A stretch of DNA of 64,000 nucleotides from JBMNQH01 sp050944035 (GCA_050944035.1 JBMNQH010000010.1:1-64000); one strand, 5' to 3'. Numbered from the stretch's first letter, positions 25,242 to 33,783 are shown. Notes: generated by a model from the sequence alone, not told the origin. A program made the numbers and translations.

Positions 25242-25313
25242 AGTAACCTCCCAATCCTGCACCGCATCAGCAGGATTCTTTCTCTTTTTAATAAATAGCA
25301 TTTACGCACATTC

Positions 25314-25368
25314 ATTATAAAAAAAGATTGTAAAATGCTATAGAGATGAATTGTAAAATGTTTGTAAG
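25314..25368 (-). promoter_or_regulatory. Pho-box-like repeats and -10 of the Na/Pi cotransporter gene
   Basis: On the minus strand CTTACA, TTTACA and a third TTTACA occur at 25368-25363, 25357-25352 and 25334-25329. The first two are 11 bases apart and the third about two such turns further on, immediately upstream of TATAAT (25319-25314). B. subtilis PhoP binds TT(A/T/C)ACA repeats at 11-base spacing between about -20 and -60, which matches this position. No -35 box is apparent, consistent with activator dependence. Confidence 0.55.
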
Positions 25369-25419
25369 ATTCTGAGAGATGGGAGAAAAATTATGATATA
25401 GAAATTGAAAACAAAGGGA

Positions 25420-25449
25420 AAAGCGGCATAGTTCAAACTACGCCGCTTT
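25420..25449 (-). terminator. Terminator of the aromatic amino acid operon
   Basis: AAAGCGGC and GCCGCTTT (25442-25449 and 25420-25427) close a hairpin with five further inner pairs and one mismatch, followed on the minus strand by TTCCCTTTG. It lies about 30 bases beyond the aroQ stop. Confidence 0.75.
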
Positions 25450-25478
25450 GTACAGAGAACATTCTTTTTGGAAAATAG

Positions 25479-25916
25479 TCAAAGAGTTTTCAGATATTGT
25501 TTCAGATAACGGATTGCCTGGCAGTATCCATCAAAGCCGAGTCCCATATAGGTCTTGATGCAAGCCATACCGGCATAAGAAATCTGGCGGAATGCCTCCC
25601 TCGTGCTGACATCTGAAATATGGACTTCGACCGCAGGGATTGCGACGGCTTTCAATGCATCCAAAATCGCAACGCTGGTATGGGTATAAGCTGCCGGGTT
25701 GATGACAATTCCGTCGAAGTGTCCATACGCCGCCTGAATGGTGTCGACAATCGCACCTTCATGATTGGACTGGAACAGCTCCACTTCAATTTCTTCTTCC
25801 CGACAGGTATCGCGGATCAACTGCTGCAAGGTCGTATAGTTCTGGTTCCCGTAGATATCCGGTTCCCGCAGACCAAGCATATTGATGTTGGGCCCGTTAA
25901 TAACAAGAAATTTCAA
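25479..25916 (-). CDS. aroQ: Type II 3-dehydroquinate dehydratase
   Basis: Third step of the shikimate pathway: dehydroquinate to 3-dehydroshikimate. Signature NGPNINMLGLREPDIYGNQNYTTL at the N-terminus with the catalytic Tyr and Arg, FQSNHEGAIVDTIQ with the Asn/Glu/His region, NPAAYTHTSVAI (about 74-85) and VEVHISDVSTREAFR with the catalytic His. At 145 residues it is the normal size. The start is TTG (25916-25914): GGAGG lies upstream, the next ATG would remove the essential NGPN loop, and TTGA overlaps the aroE-aroK stop. It is the last gene of the operon. Confidence 0.95.
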   Translation of the reverse strand: MKFLVINGPNINMLGLREPDIYGNQNYTTLQQLIRDTCREEEIEVELFQSNHEGAIVDTIQAAYGHFDGIVINPAAYTHTSVAILDALKAVAIPAVEVHISDVSTREAFRQISYAGMACIKTYMGLGFDGYCQAIRYLKQYLKTL

Positions 25917-27136
25917 GAAAGCACCTCCAGAATCTGATCGACAGCATTATCTAATCTGCCGTTGTTATCAATCACGTAATCGGCAAAGGCTTCATACTTC
26001 GGCTTGCGATTTGTAAACATGGTGTGTAAATTATTGCGCTGTGAAAGTGGTCTGCCATCGGTCGGAAGTGCGTCGATATCGCGTACAATCCAGAAAATCG
26101 TTCCATTTTGATGAAGTGCCGGATAGTTGGAAGCGCGCAAAACACTGCCGCCGCCGGTAGCGAGGATGATGCCGGATTGCTTTCCGAGATCGGCTAACAC
26201 GTCAGACTCCAAATCCCGGAACGCAGCTTCACCCGCAGAAGCAAATATGGCTGGAATTTCGTTTCCGCTCCGAGAGACAATTTCTGTATCAGAATCGAAT
26301 ATCGGCCGCTGCAACCGCGCAGCAAGGGCATTTGCAATGCTGCTTTTGCCGCTGCCAGGCATACCAATTAAGATAATATTCTGCATGGAAGCCGCTAGCG
26401 TCTGCTCAATGCGGTCAATCTGCACCGCTTCAATCGCCGCACCGGTGAACAGCTCGCTGCTGCGCTTGGCCTGTGCAACCAGCATATGCAATCCCCCCAG
26501 ATGGGGGATCCCTCTCGCTTCCGCCTGCAACAGCAACGATGTTCTGGCCGGATTGTATACAATATCCAAAACGCCTTTGCATGCAGGAAACAGAGAAAGA
26601 TCAACCGGCGATGTTCCGTTGTGCGGAAACATTCCAACCGGGGTGGTATTGACAACAATTTCTGCATCAGCATGGAGGTCAAGGTTCCCATAGTTGTTTT
26701 CCCCATTGCGGGAGATGACGACAACTGTTCCAGCACCAAGCGACTGTAGTACAGCGCAGACGGTAACAGATGCGCCGCCGCTTCCAAGTACCAGCACCTT
26801 TTTACCGGTCACTGTGATGCCGCTTTTTCGGATCATGGACGCAAAACCATAGGCGTCGGTGTTGTCGCCGAATAGCGTGCCGTCCGCGCGGTGGACAAGG
26901 GTGTTGACGCTGCCGATGCTTCTGGCAAAGTCCGAAAGCTCTGCACAGTAGGGAACAACGGCTTTTTTATAGGGAATGGTAACATTCAATCCGTCAAACC
27001 TTCCACTTTTCAGAAAAGTGTCCAATTCCGTCTCAGGTTTTTCATAGAGAAGATACTCGTAACTGCCCAGCTGCGCGTGAATGGCAGGGGAATAGCTATG
27101 GCCGAGTGTTTCGCCCAGAAGTCCACAGTGCAGCAT
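25913..27136 (-). CDS. aroE-aroK: Shikimate dehydrogenase / shikimate kinase fusion
   Basis: Bifunctional protein catalysing dehydroshikimate to shikimate (NADPH) and shikimate to shikimate 3-phosphate (ATP). Residues about 1-245 are AroE: HSYSPAIH, NVTIPYKKAV with the catalytic Lys, NTDAYGF with the catalytic Asp, and the dinucleotide loop LGSGGASVTVC. Residues about 253-407 are AroK: Walker A IGMPGSGKSSIANALAARL, DSDTEIV, GGGSVLR (shikimate loop) and the LID region DGRPLSQRNN. Separate genes are the norm in most bacteria; this fusion is known in some Clostridia. The start ATG 27136 overlaps the pheA stop (TGATG). Confidence 0.94.
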   Translation of the reverse strand: MLHCGLLGETLGHSYSPAIHAQLGSYEYLLYEKPETELDTFLKSGRFDGLNVTIPYKKAVVPYCAELSDFARSIGSVNTLVHRADGTLFGDNTDAYGFASMIRKSGITVTGKKVLVLGSGGASVTVCAVLQSLGAGTVVVISRNGENNYGNLDLHADAEIVVNTTPVGMFPHNGTSPVDLSLFPACKGVLDIVYNPARTSLLLQAEARGIPHLGGLHMLVAQAKRSSELFTGAAIEAVQIDRIEQTLAASMQNIILIGMPGSGKSSIANALAARLQRPIFDSDTEIVSRSGNEIPAIFASAGEAAFRDLESDVLADLGKQSGIILATGGGSVLRASNYPALHQNGTIFWIVRDIDALPTDGRPLSQRNNLHTMFTNRKPKYEAFADYVIDNNGRLDNAVDQILEVLS

Positions 27137-28278
27137 CAAACAACCTCACTGTAGCTGCCGAGATAGGAAAACTCTTCACTGATGCTCTGTAACTCGCCCA
27201 TCAGCTGAATGAACTGCGGAGAATAAACCGAAGTATCCAGATCGAAATAGAACATGAACTCAAAATCACGTTCTGGAATCGGACGGCTTTCCAACTTAAT
27301 CAGGTTGATGCCGAGTACATAGAAACGGGACAGCACCTTGTAAAGGGAACCGGGATGATGGGAGACCACCATCATGATGCTGGTGCGATCGGCACCCGGA
27401 TAGATTTCCAGGTTCTTTGAAATGCAGATGAAGCGCGTATAGTTGTTGCCTTGATCCTGTACGGCCGCGGCAAGGCAGGAGAGATCATAGAGTTCAATGC
27501 AGGCGCGGGAAGAGAGCGCTGCAACATCGGTACGATCGGACTCGGCTACCATCTTTGCGGCTTCGGCCGTGTTTTCACAGCAGGTGATTTTGACATCGCC
27601 GAGCTGTTTCAGGAACGTGCCGCACTGGCTGATGGCCTGCTCGTGAGAAAAGATTTCCCGGATATCTTCCAGCTTGGTTCCTCTCTTTGCCAACAGATTG
27701 TGATCGACCTTCAAACGGGTGCTGCGGACAATTCGGAAATTGTGCTTCATCATCAGGTCATAGACCATGTTGACGGAACCTGCGGTGCTGTTTTCCAGAG
27801 GGATTACGCCGTAGGTGCACAGACCTTTTTCAATGGCGGAAAATACACTTTCAAAGCTGTGGAAATAGAGGATGCTTGGCAGACGGAACAGCTTTTCGCA
27901 GGCGAGTTGAGAATATGCGCCTTCCACACCCTGGCAGGCAACCGTTGCCTTTTGGGGGAAGAGAGGTTGAGTCTCGTTAATCGCAGTAGAAATCTGACTG
28001 GTAAGTTCCGAAGAAGTACCGAGTAATTTGCTCTGATAGCTGCGGCTGAGCTCGAACAGCAGGGAATAAAGCGTTGCTGTATAATCTTGCATTTCTTCTC
28101 CGGCCTTGTCGGCGATGTCTGCCAGTTTCTGCCGTTCCCTGCCGGCATCCAGCACAGGCAGATTGTGGTCTTTTTTATAATTGGCAAGCTCTGCTGCAAC
28201 GGCCATACGGTCGCTGAAGAGCTGTACCAGCTGATCGTCGATTGTATCAATGCGGGAGCGAAGTTCCTGTAAATCCAT
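27136..28278 (-). CDS. pheA: Chorismate mutase / prephenate dehydratase (P-protein)
   Basis: Converts chorismate to prephenate and on to phenylpyruvate for phenylalanine. The AroQ-type chorismate mutase domain is at about 1-88 (MDLQELRSRIDTIDDQLVQLFSDRMAVAAELANYK). Prephenate dehydratase follows at about 110-285 (GVEGAYSQLA, GVIPLENSTAGSV, NNYTRFICI with the catalytic Thr). A C-terminal ACT domain at about 292-370 contains ESRPIP, the phenylalanine-binding motif, so feedback inhibition by Phe is expected. ATG 28278 has AGGAGG upstream. It adjoins aroC by 26 bases. Confidence 0.95.
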   Translation of the reverse strand: MDLQELRSRIDTIDDQLVQLFSDRMAVAAELANYKKDHNLPVLDAGRERQKLADIADKAGEEMQDYTATLYSLLFELSRSYQSKLLGTSSELTSQISTAINETQPLFPQKATVACQGVEGAYSQLACEKLFRLPSILYFHSFESVFSAIEKGLCTYGVIPLENSTAGSVNMVYDLMMKHNFRIVRSTRLKVDHNLLAKRGTKLEDIREIFSHEQAISQCGTFLKQLGDVKITCCENTAEAAKMVAESDRTDVAALSSRACIELYDLSCLAAAVQDQGNNYTRFICISKNLEIYPGADRTSIMMVVSHHPGSLYKVLSRFYVLGINLIKLESRPIPERDFEFMFYFDLDTSVYSPQFIQLMGELQSISEEFSYLGSYSEVV

Positions 28279-28304
28279 TGAAAAGTACCTCCTGAACATC
28301 TGTT

Positions 28305-29381
28305 TTAAATTTTATTTGACTCGAGCAGCGCGTCATAGACGGCAATTGCGGCCGCCGCTTCGACGCAGGGAACTGCCCTTGGAACAATACAGGGATCATG
28401 ACGCCCGTGAATCTCCAATGTATCCTCCTGCATGGTGGAAAGTCGGACGCTCTGCTGTGGTTTTGCGATGGATGGGGTAGGCTTGAATGCAACACGGAAC
28501 AGAATGGGCATGCCAGAAGTGATACCGCCCAGAATCCCGCCGTGGTGATTGGTCACCGTTCGAACGATGCCATTTTCTACGGTGAAGGCATCGTTGTTTT
28601 CACTGCCGCGGAGCGCACTCCCGGCAAAGCCATTGCCGAACTCCAGCGCTTTGACAGCCGGAATACCAAAACAGATACGGGCGATGCGATTCTCCATTCC
28701 GTCAAACATCGGATCTCCCAGACCTGCGGGCAAACCGGCGACAGCACACTCTACGGTGCCGCCGACCGAATCCCCATCGGCTTTTGCTGCGGCAATGCAG
28801 GCCTGCATTTCTTCTCCCTTTACATCGTCAAGCGCTGGAAATGCCTTACTGGCAACAGATTCCGTTGCAGTAAGAGGATCAAAGCGGCGATCCATGATGG
28901 TACCAATGGAGGCAATGTGGGCAGAAACAGCAATGCCTTTGGCTTTCAAAAGTTGCAGGCAAATGCCGCCGGCAACGCAAAGCGGTGCTGTCAATCGGCC
29001 GGAGAAGTGGCCGCCGCCGGCAACATCCTGAAATCCGCCGTATTTGACCTGTGCAGTCAAATCTGCATGACCGGGTCTCGGTAAATCCCGAAGATTGTCA
29101 TAGTCTCCAGACCGTGTATTGGTGTTTTGAATGATGGCTGTCAGCGGTGCGCCACAAGTCACGTTGTCCACCAAACCGGACAAAAACACGGGGGTGTCTG
29201 CTTCTTTCCGTGCAGTGGAAAAGGCATTGTTTCCCGGTGCACGGCGTGCCAGAAAACGGTACAGTTCCTCAAGGTCAATGGAAAATCCGGCGGGAATGCC
29301 GTCCATTGTGATGCCAATTGCAGGGGAGTGTGATTGCCCAAAGATGGAAACAACCAGACGGTTTCCATAAATGCTGCTCAT
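28305..29381 (-). CDS. aroC: Chorismate synthase
   Basis: FMN-dependent enzyme making chorismate from 5-enolpyruvylshikimate 3-phosphate. Signature 1 is GQSHSPAIGITMDGIPAG (about 15-32). DLPRPGHADLTAQVKYGGFQDVAGGGHFSGRLTAP holds the catalytic His region, and a third block GILGGITSGMPILFRVAFKPTPSI is present near 300. At 358 residues it is standard. Start ATG 29381 overlaps the aroA stop by four bases and follows GGAGGAATCAAT. Confidence 0.96.
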   Translation of the reverse strand: MSSIYGNRLVVSIFGQSHSPAIGITMDGIPAGFSIDLEELYRFLARRAPGNNAFSTARKEADTPVFLSGLVDNVTCGAPLTAIIQNTNTRSGDYDNLRDLPRPGHADLTAQVKYGGFQDVAGGGHFSGRLTAPLCVAGGICLQLLKAKGIAVSAHIASIGTIMDRRFDPLTATESVASKAFPALDDVKGEEMQACIAAAKADGDSVGGTVECAVAGLPAGLGDPMFDGMENRIARICFGIPAVKALEFGNGFAGSALRGSENNDAFTVENGIVRTVTNHHGGILGGITSGMPILFRVAFKPTPSIAKPQQSVRLSTMQEDTLEIHGRHDPCIVPRAVPCVEAAAAIAVYDALLESNKI

Positions 29382-30640
29382 ATTGATTCCTCCTTTCCGG
29401 CGAGTTGCCGGAAGTCCTCCCAAAAGCTGGGATAAGATTTATTGACACTTTCACTGCCGTCGATGGTAATCGCAGTTTGACAGAGCAGACTGCAAATTGC
29501 GGCGGACATCGCAATGCGATGATCCCCACAGGCGGAAATACGGCCGCCTTTTAGCGGGTTTCCTCCTCGAATCCGCAGTCCGTCCGGCAATTCTTCCAGC
29601 TCTGCCCCCAACGCGGAAAGCATCTCGAATACGGTATGCAGACGATCGGATTCTTTCAAGCGGAGACGTGCAGCATTTGTAATCACAGTTTCTCCATCTG
29701 CCGCCGCTGCAACGACGCTGAGGATGGGAATCAAGTCCGGAATTTCTGCGGCGTCAATATGGATGCCGCGCAGAGCACCACCCCGGACCGCAATCAGATT
29801 CTCATTTTCTATAATCTGTGCCCCAAACTGCCGCAGCAGGGAAAGAATCTGTCTGTCTCCCTGACCGGACTGCAAATTTAAACCGGCAACGGTTAAAGGA
29901 GTTGCAGTAATCGCTCCGGCACAAAGCCAGAAGGCGGCATTGGACCAGTCGCCTTCCACGGCCAACTGCTCGGGAAGCTGATAGCGCTGATTCCCCGCGA
30001 TCTGGTATACAGAACCGGTATGGGAAATTTGGATACCGGCACAGGTCAACGCCTGTTCGGTCATCGCAACATAGGCGCCGGATTCCAGCGTTTCCGTCAC
30101 TGTAAGCGTGCTGTTCCCGTCAAGTAGCGGCAGCACAAATAACAGGCCGGAAATAAACTGCGAGGAAATATTGCCGGGGATTTGATAGGCGCCAGCTTTT
30201 AAGCTTCCGGAACAATGGAGCAGGGAGCCCTCCTGCATCAGTGCCATGCCATGCTTTACGAGTTGTGTGGTCAACGGTTCCAGCGGACGTTCCGGCAAGC
30301 GACCGGCCATTTGAAACACAGCCTGCAATCCAAGCGCACCCACAACCGGCAAAAGAAACCGCAGAGTGGAGCCGCTTTCGCCGCAGTCCAGTGTACAAAC
30401 GTCAGAGGAAATTGCAGAGATCGGAGAAACAGCAATCTCTGTGCCATCGACGGTGATGACCGCGCCCATGCCACGCAAACAGCGGATGGTCGCCACAATG
30501 TCATCGGACAGACCATCGCAGTGCAGGGTGGTTGGAGACTGAGAGAGTGCAGCACAAATCAACAGACGGTGCGCCTGTGATTTGGATGCCGGGACACGAA
30601 TGGTCCCGGATAAACAATGAGGAAGAAGCGTCTTTTTCAT
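29378..30640 (-). CDS. aroA: 3-phosphoshikimate 1-carboxyvinyltransferase (EPSP synthase)
   Basis: Transfers the enolpyruvyl group from PEP to shikimate 3-phosphate. Signatures: VPASKSQAHRLLICAALS (about 15-32, the catalytic Lys-Ser region), LDCGESGSTLRFLLPV (about 85-100), GRLPERPLEPL (about 114-124), and LRLKESDRLHTV near residue 330, which contains the conserved KESDR. At 420 residues it is the usual length. Start ATG 30640 overlaps the aroB stop by four bases. Confidence 0.96.
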   Translation of the reverse strand: MKKTLLPHCLSGTIRVPASKSQAHRLLICAALSQSPTTLHCDGLSDDIVATIRCLRGMGAVITVDGTEIAVSPISAISSDVCTLDCGESGSTLRFLLPVVGALGLQAVFQMAGRLPERPLEPLTTQLVKHGMALMQEGSLLHCSGSLKAGAYQIPGNISSQFISGLLFVLPLLDGNSTLTVTETLESGAYVAMTEQALTCAGIQISHTGSVYQIAGNQRYQLPEQLAVEGDWSNAAFWLCAGAITATPLTVAGLNLQSGQGDRQILSLLRQFGAQIIENENLIAVRGGALRGIHIDAAEIPDLIPILSVVAAAADGETVITNAARLRLKESDRLHTVFEMLSALGAELEELPDGLRIRGGNPLKGGRISACGDHRIAMSAAICSLLCQTAITIDGSESVNKSYPSFWEDFRQLAGKEESI

Positions 30641-31695
30641 GTGGCAAGTCCCAATTCCAGCCAAGTCCGCATTTCAGATACGGGAATGGACTGTAAGATG
30701 CAGTTGCCGACTGCAATCGGAACAACCAGTCGGATGGATTTTCCGGAGATTTTTTTATCCGAGCAAGTGGTAGCATACAGATCTTCTGCGGAAAATTCCG
30801 TTTCCGTGGGCAACTGATACTGTTTCAGGATGGAGAGTACAGCGCTCAGAACATCTGACCTACACAGCCCGTGCTTTACAGCGGATCTGGTCATGACCAC
30901 CATACCAATTGCAACTGCGCTACCATGAGAAATGGAGAACTGACTGTGCGCTTCAATCGCGTGGCCGAACGTATGGCCGAAATTCAGGAGCTGCCGCATT
31001 CCCGTATCAAACTCATCGCCCATAACGATATCCCGTTTCATGGAAACGCAGGTCGCAATGACGGATTCTAACTGATTCTCAATCATGGTCTCCTGCAAAG
31101 ACCGGAAAAAGGCCGCATTGCCCAGCATCCCATATTTGATGACCTCAGCACAGCCGTCCCGAAAATAGGCGGGAGGAAGGGTAGACAGGGTGCTGTAGTC
31201 ACACACAACCAGAGACGGCTGACAGAATGCACCGGCAAGATTTTTTCCGGCGTCCAGATCAATTGCCGTCTTTCCACCGACCGAGGAGTCGACGGCGGCC
31301 AGCAGTGTTGTGGGAATCTGCACAAACTGAATGCCGCGTAGGTACGTTGCCGCTGCAAAACCAGCCAGATCTCCAACAACCCCGCCGCCGAGTGCGACAA
31401 TGAGGTCGGAACGGGAGAGTTTCGACTCCGCAAGAAAGTTCAGGACAGCGGCATAGGTCCGGATATTTTTTGAGGTCTCTCCATGCGAGAACACATAGGA
31501 AACCACTTGAAATCCGGCGTGGAGAAGCGACGCACGGACACGGTCGCCATAGAGTGCGTCAACCGTATCATCTGAAATCACTGCGGCAATACCGGGTTTG
31601 ATGCGCTCCAAAACGTAGTCTCCGACATGATCGAGCAAATTCTGCCCAATTAAAACATCATACGTTCTGGAGGCGTTCACAGTAATGGTTGTCAT
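30637..31695 (-). CDS. aroB: 3-dehydroquinate synthase
   Basis: NAD- and metal-dependent cyclase, second step of the shikimate pathway. GGGVVGDLAGFAAATYLRGIQFVQIPTTLLAAVDSSVGGKTAIDL (about 101-145) is the NAD and phosphate-binding signature. Metal ligands are seen as Glu in RDGCAEVIKYG and His in NFGHTFGHAIEAHS. At 352 residues it is standard. Start overlaps the tyrA stop by four bases. Confidence 0.96.
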   Translation of the reverse strand: MTTITVNASRTYDVLIGQNLLDHVGDYVLERIKPGIAAVISDDTVDALYGDRVRASLLHAGFQVVSYVFSHGETSKNIRTYAAVLNFLAESKLSRSDLIVALGGGVVGDLAGFAAATYLRGIQFVQIPTTLLAAVDSSVGGKTAIDLDAGKNLAGAFCQPSLVVCDYSTLSTLPPAYFRDGCAEVIKYGMLGNAAFFRSLQETMIENQLESVIATCVSMKRDIVMGDEFDTGMRQLLNFGHTFGHAIEAHSQFSISHGSAVAIGMVVMTRSAVKHGLCRSDVLSAVLSILKQYQLPTETEFSAEDLYATTCSDKKISGKSIRLVVPIAVGNCILQSIPVSEMRTWLELGLAT

Positions 31696-32528
31696 CTTCC
31701 ATCCACTTCCTTTTTCCGGAGTCTGCCTTCATCCAGGAGATGAACCAGCGTTTCTTGATCGTCATTTACGAGCGCTTCCCGATATTCCTGTAAGCTGGTA
31801 AGAAAGATGTCCAGTTCGTGCAGCAGATAGTCTTTGTTTTCTAAAAACAGTTCGGCCCACATCTGCGGATCCAGCCATGCAACACGGGTCAGATCCTTAT
31901 AGCTTCCGGCGGAAAACCCTTTGTGGGTTCCGGCAGTCGGGCTTTTGATATAGGCATTGGAGACGAGATGTGCCATCTGAGAAGTGAATGCGATCATCTC
32001 ATCATGCTTCTCCGCTGTAGTAACAGAAAACTTTGCAAAACCAACCGGTTCCAACAGCGTTTTGACACGGGCCAGTAGATCGATATCGTCAAACGTGGGT
32101 GGAACAATCACCATCGGGGCGTTGCGGAACAGATTGGCTCTGGCGTATTTGAAACCGGAGTTGTGCGTACCGGCCATGGGATGGCCGCCCACATAGGTGA
32201 AGCCATGGGATTCTGCAAGCGGGAAACAGGCGTTGCAGACCACGCGTTTGGTACCGCAGCAGTCAATTACAATGGGTTTCTTGCCGATAACAGGCGCCAT
32301 CTCAGTTAGATATGCAATGGCAGCCTGTGGCCGGACTGCAATTAAGACCAGGTCACAGCCTGAAATGGTCTGTTTGTCCAATATACCGTCAATGGCGCCG
32401 GAGATCTCTGCAAAAGAGAGAACACTTTGATCTTTGTCAAAGCCGAGTACGGTTGTTTCTCCACATTCCTGGAAGGCTTTGGCAAACGAGCCGCCGATCA
32501 GGCCAAGCCCGACAATACCGACAATCAT
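31692..32528 (-). CDS. tyrA: Prephenate dehydrogenase
   Basis: NAD(P)-dependent oxidative decarboxylation of prephenate to 4-hydroxyphenylpyruvate for tyrosine. The Rossmann loop VGIVGLGLIGGSFAKAFQ is at the N-terminus. VGGHPMAGTHNSGFKYARANLFRNAPMVIVPP (about 114-145) contains the conserved His and the HPMAG motif. SQMAHLVSNAYIKSP and GSYKDLTRVAWLDPQMWAELFLEN are the C-terminal dimerisation signature. There is no ACT domain (278 residues), so feedback control may rest on transcription and on other enzymes. Start overlaps the DAHP synthase stop by four bases. Confidence 0.94.
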   Translation of the reverse strand: MIVGIVGLGLIGGSFAKAFQECGETTVLGFDKDQSVLSFAEISGAIDGILDKQTISGCDLVLIAVRPQAAIAYLTEMAPVIGKKPIVIDCCGTKRVVCNACFPLAESHGFTYVGGHPMAGTHNSGFKYARANLFRNAPMVIVPPTFDDIDLLARVKTLLEPVGFAKFSVTTAEKHDEMIAFTSQMAHLVSNAYIKSPTAGTHKGFSAGSYKDLTRVAWLDPQMWAELFLENKDYLLHELDIFLTSLQEYREALVNDDQETLVHLLDEGRLRKKEVDGR

Positions 32529-33529
32529 GCCTTGACCACCTCACGAACTTTCATGACTTTGTCTGCAACCTTTGCAAACTGATCGGGTGTCAGGGACTGC
32601 GCGCCGTCACAGAGTGCATGAATGGGATCGTTGTGCACTTCAATAATCAGGCCGTCCGCACCGCATGCAGTCGCAGCCATTGCCATGGGTTCCACCAGAC
32701 GAGAAACGCCAGTAGCATGAGAAGGATCGACAATAATCGGAAGATGACTCAGCTCATGCAGCATGGGAACAGCAGAGAGATCGAGCGTATTTCTGGTATA
32801 GGTTTCAAAGGTACGAATACCGCGTTCACAGAGAATGATCTGTTCGTTACCACCGGCCATAATATATTCAGCACTCATCAGCCATTCCTTCATGGTATTG
32901 GCCAGACCACGCTTGAGCAGGATGGGTTTGTCCAGCTTACCCAGTGCTTTCAGCAATTCAAAGTTTTGCATGTTTCTGGCACCGACCTGAATGATGTCAA
33001 CATCCTCGAAAAGGGGAATATGGTTTGCGTTCATGATTTCGGTGACAATGGGGAGGCCGGTTTCTTTTTTTGCTTCAATCAACAGTTCAATGCCATCCGC
33101 TTTCAAACCCTGAAAATCATAGGGAGAGGTACGAGGCTTAAAGGCTCCGCCTCGAAGTATGGTTGCACCCGCCGCCTTAACCTGCTTTGCGATGGAGATG
33201 ATCTGTTCTTCGGACTCAACAGAACACGGGCCTGCAATCACGCAGAAGTTGCCGCCGCCAATTTTGGTGTTGCCAACTGTAATGATAGAATCATCCGGGT
33301 GAAATTTTCGGTTGCAGCACTTGAACGTATCCGACACCCGCTTTGCAGACTCGACAATATCCAGACTTTCCAGCAACTCAAGATCCAACTTGCTGGTATC
33401 ACCAATCAAACCAAGGACAGTATGATACTGTCCAACAGACGTGTGGACTTTAATGCTCTGGCTTTCCAGCCAGTCAATCAGATGCTCGGTCTTTTCCGGG
33501 GTAGCCTGCTGTTTTAGAATGACAATCAT
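32525..33529 (-). CDS. aroF: 3-deoxy-7-phosphoheptulonate (DAHP) synthase, type I-beta
   Basis: First enzyme of the shikimate pathway, condensing PEP and erythrose 4-phosphate. Residues about 1-70 form a ferredoxin-like domain (MIVILKQQATPEKTEHLIDWLESQ) as in the Thermotoga enzyme, where it gives Phe/Tyr inhibition. The TIM barrel follows: FCVIAGPCSVESEEQI, GAFKPRTSPYDFQG, IQVGARNMQNFELL, LLKRGLANTMKEWL, ERGIRTFE, and VDPSHATGVSRLVEPMA with the metal-binding residues. At 334 residues it is the normal length. It is the first structural gene of the operon and lies directly behind the leader-peptide attenuator. Confidence 0.96.
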   Translation of the reverse strand: MIVILKQQATPEKTEHLIDWLESQSIKVHTSVGQYHTVLGLIGDTSKLDLELLESLDIVESAKRVSDTFKCCNRKFHPDDSIITVGNTKIGGGNFCVIAGPCSVESEEQIISIAKQVKAAGATILRGGAFKPRTSPYDFQGLKADGIELLIEAKKETGLPIVTEIMNANHIPLFEDVDIIQVGARNMQNFELLKALGKLDKPILLKRGLANTMKEWLMSAEYIMAGGNEQIILCERGIRTFETYTRNTLDLSAVPMLHELSHLPIIVDPSHATGVSRLVEPMAMAATACGADGLIIEVHNDPIHALCDGAQSLTPDQFAKVADKVMKVREVVKA

Positions 33530-33552
33530 GATAAACTCTCCTTTTTGATATT

Positions 33553-33586
33553 AAAAAAGCCACACAGATGTAATCTGTGTGGCTTT
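33553..33586 (-). terminator. Attenuator terminator of the aromatic operon
   Basis: On the minus strand AAAGCCACACAGAT (33586-33573) pairs with ATCTGTGTGGCTTT (33569-33556) through 14 base pairs around a 3-base loop, followed by TTTTTT. It sits between the leader peptide and DAHP synthase. The segment ATTTGTG at 33649-33643, just after the leader stop, can pair with CACAGAT of the 5' arm and would prevent this terminator. Confidence 0.88.
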
Positions 33587-33657
33587 ACGTTTAAAACAAA
33601 GGTTCCGGTATTCGGAATCGCTTGCCGTATCATTTTGCGCATCACAAATTACTCTTA

Positions 33658-33717
33658 CTACGTTCGATAGTAAAAGTAAAAGTAAAATTCTGCGTTAAAC
33701 AATACGTTAGCAATCAT
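33658..33717 (-). CDS. Phe/Tyr-rich leader peptide of the aromatic operon
   Basis: A 19-residue open reading frame, MIANVLFNAEFYFYFYYRT, too short for standard gene finders. Eight of its residues are Phe or Tyr, seven of them in one run (codons at 33687-33667). AAAGGG lies 11 bases before the ATG. It starts about 30 bases after the predicted transcription start and ends eight bases before a segment that can disrupt the terminator. A ribosome stalled at the Phe/Tyr codons would leave that segment free, giving read-through; one that reaches the stop would cover it, giving termination. The design is that of pheA/pheST leader peptides in enteric bacteria. The sequence features are direct observations; the mechanism is inferred. 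Confidence 0.82.
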   Translation of the reverse strand: MIANVLFNAEFYFYFYYRT

Positions 33718-33754
33718 TTGTACTGTAGCCCTTTCATTTCTAAGAATTGCCCAT

Positions 33755-33783
33755 ATTGTACTCCTGTTTTTTTGATCTGTCAA
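33755..33783 (-). promoter_or_regulatory. Promoter of the aromatic operon
   Basis: Minus-strand TTGACA (33783-33778), exactly 17 bases, then TACAAT (33760-33755). Transcription should start near 33748, giving a leader of about 220 bases that contains the leader peptide and attenuator. Confidence 0.85.

Noticed and set aside
32312..33517. 401-residue plus-strand ORF antisense to DAHP synthase
   Set aside because: Shadow of a highly conserved enzyme gene; composition is not protein-like.
33530..33750. T-box before the aromatic operon
   Set aside because: No AGGGUGGNACCGCG-like T-box sequence or specifier domain; a leader peptide explains the structure better.
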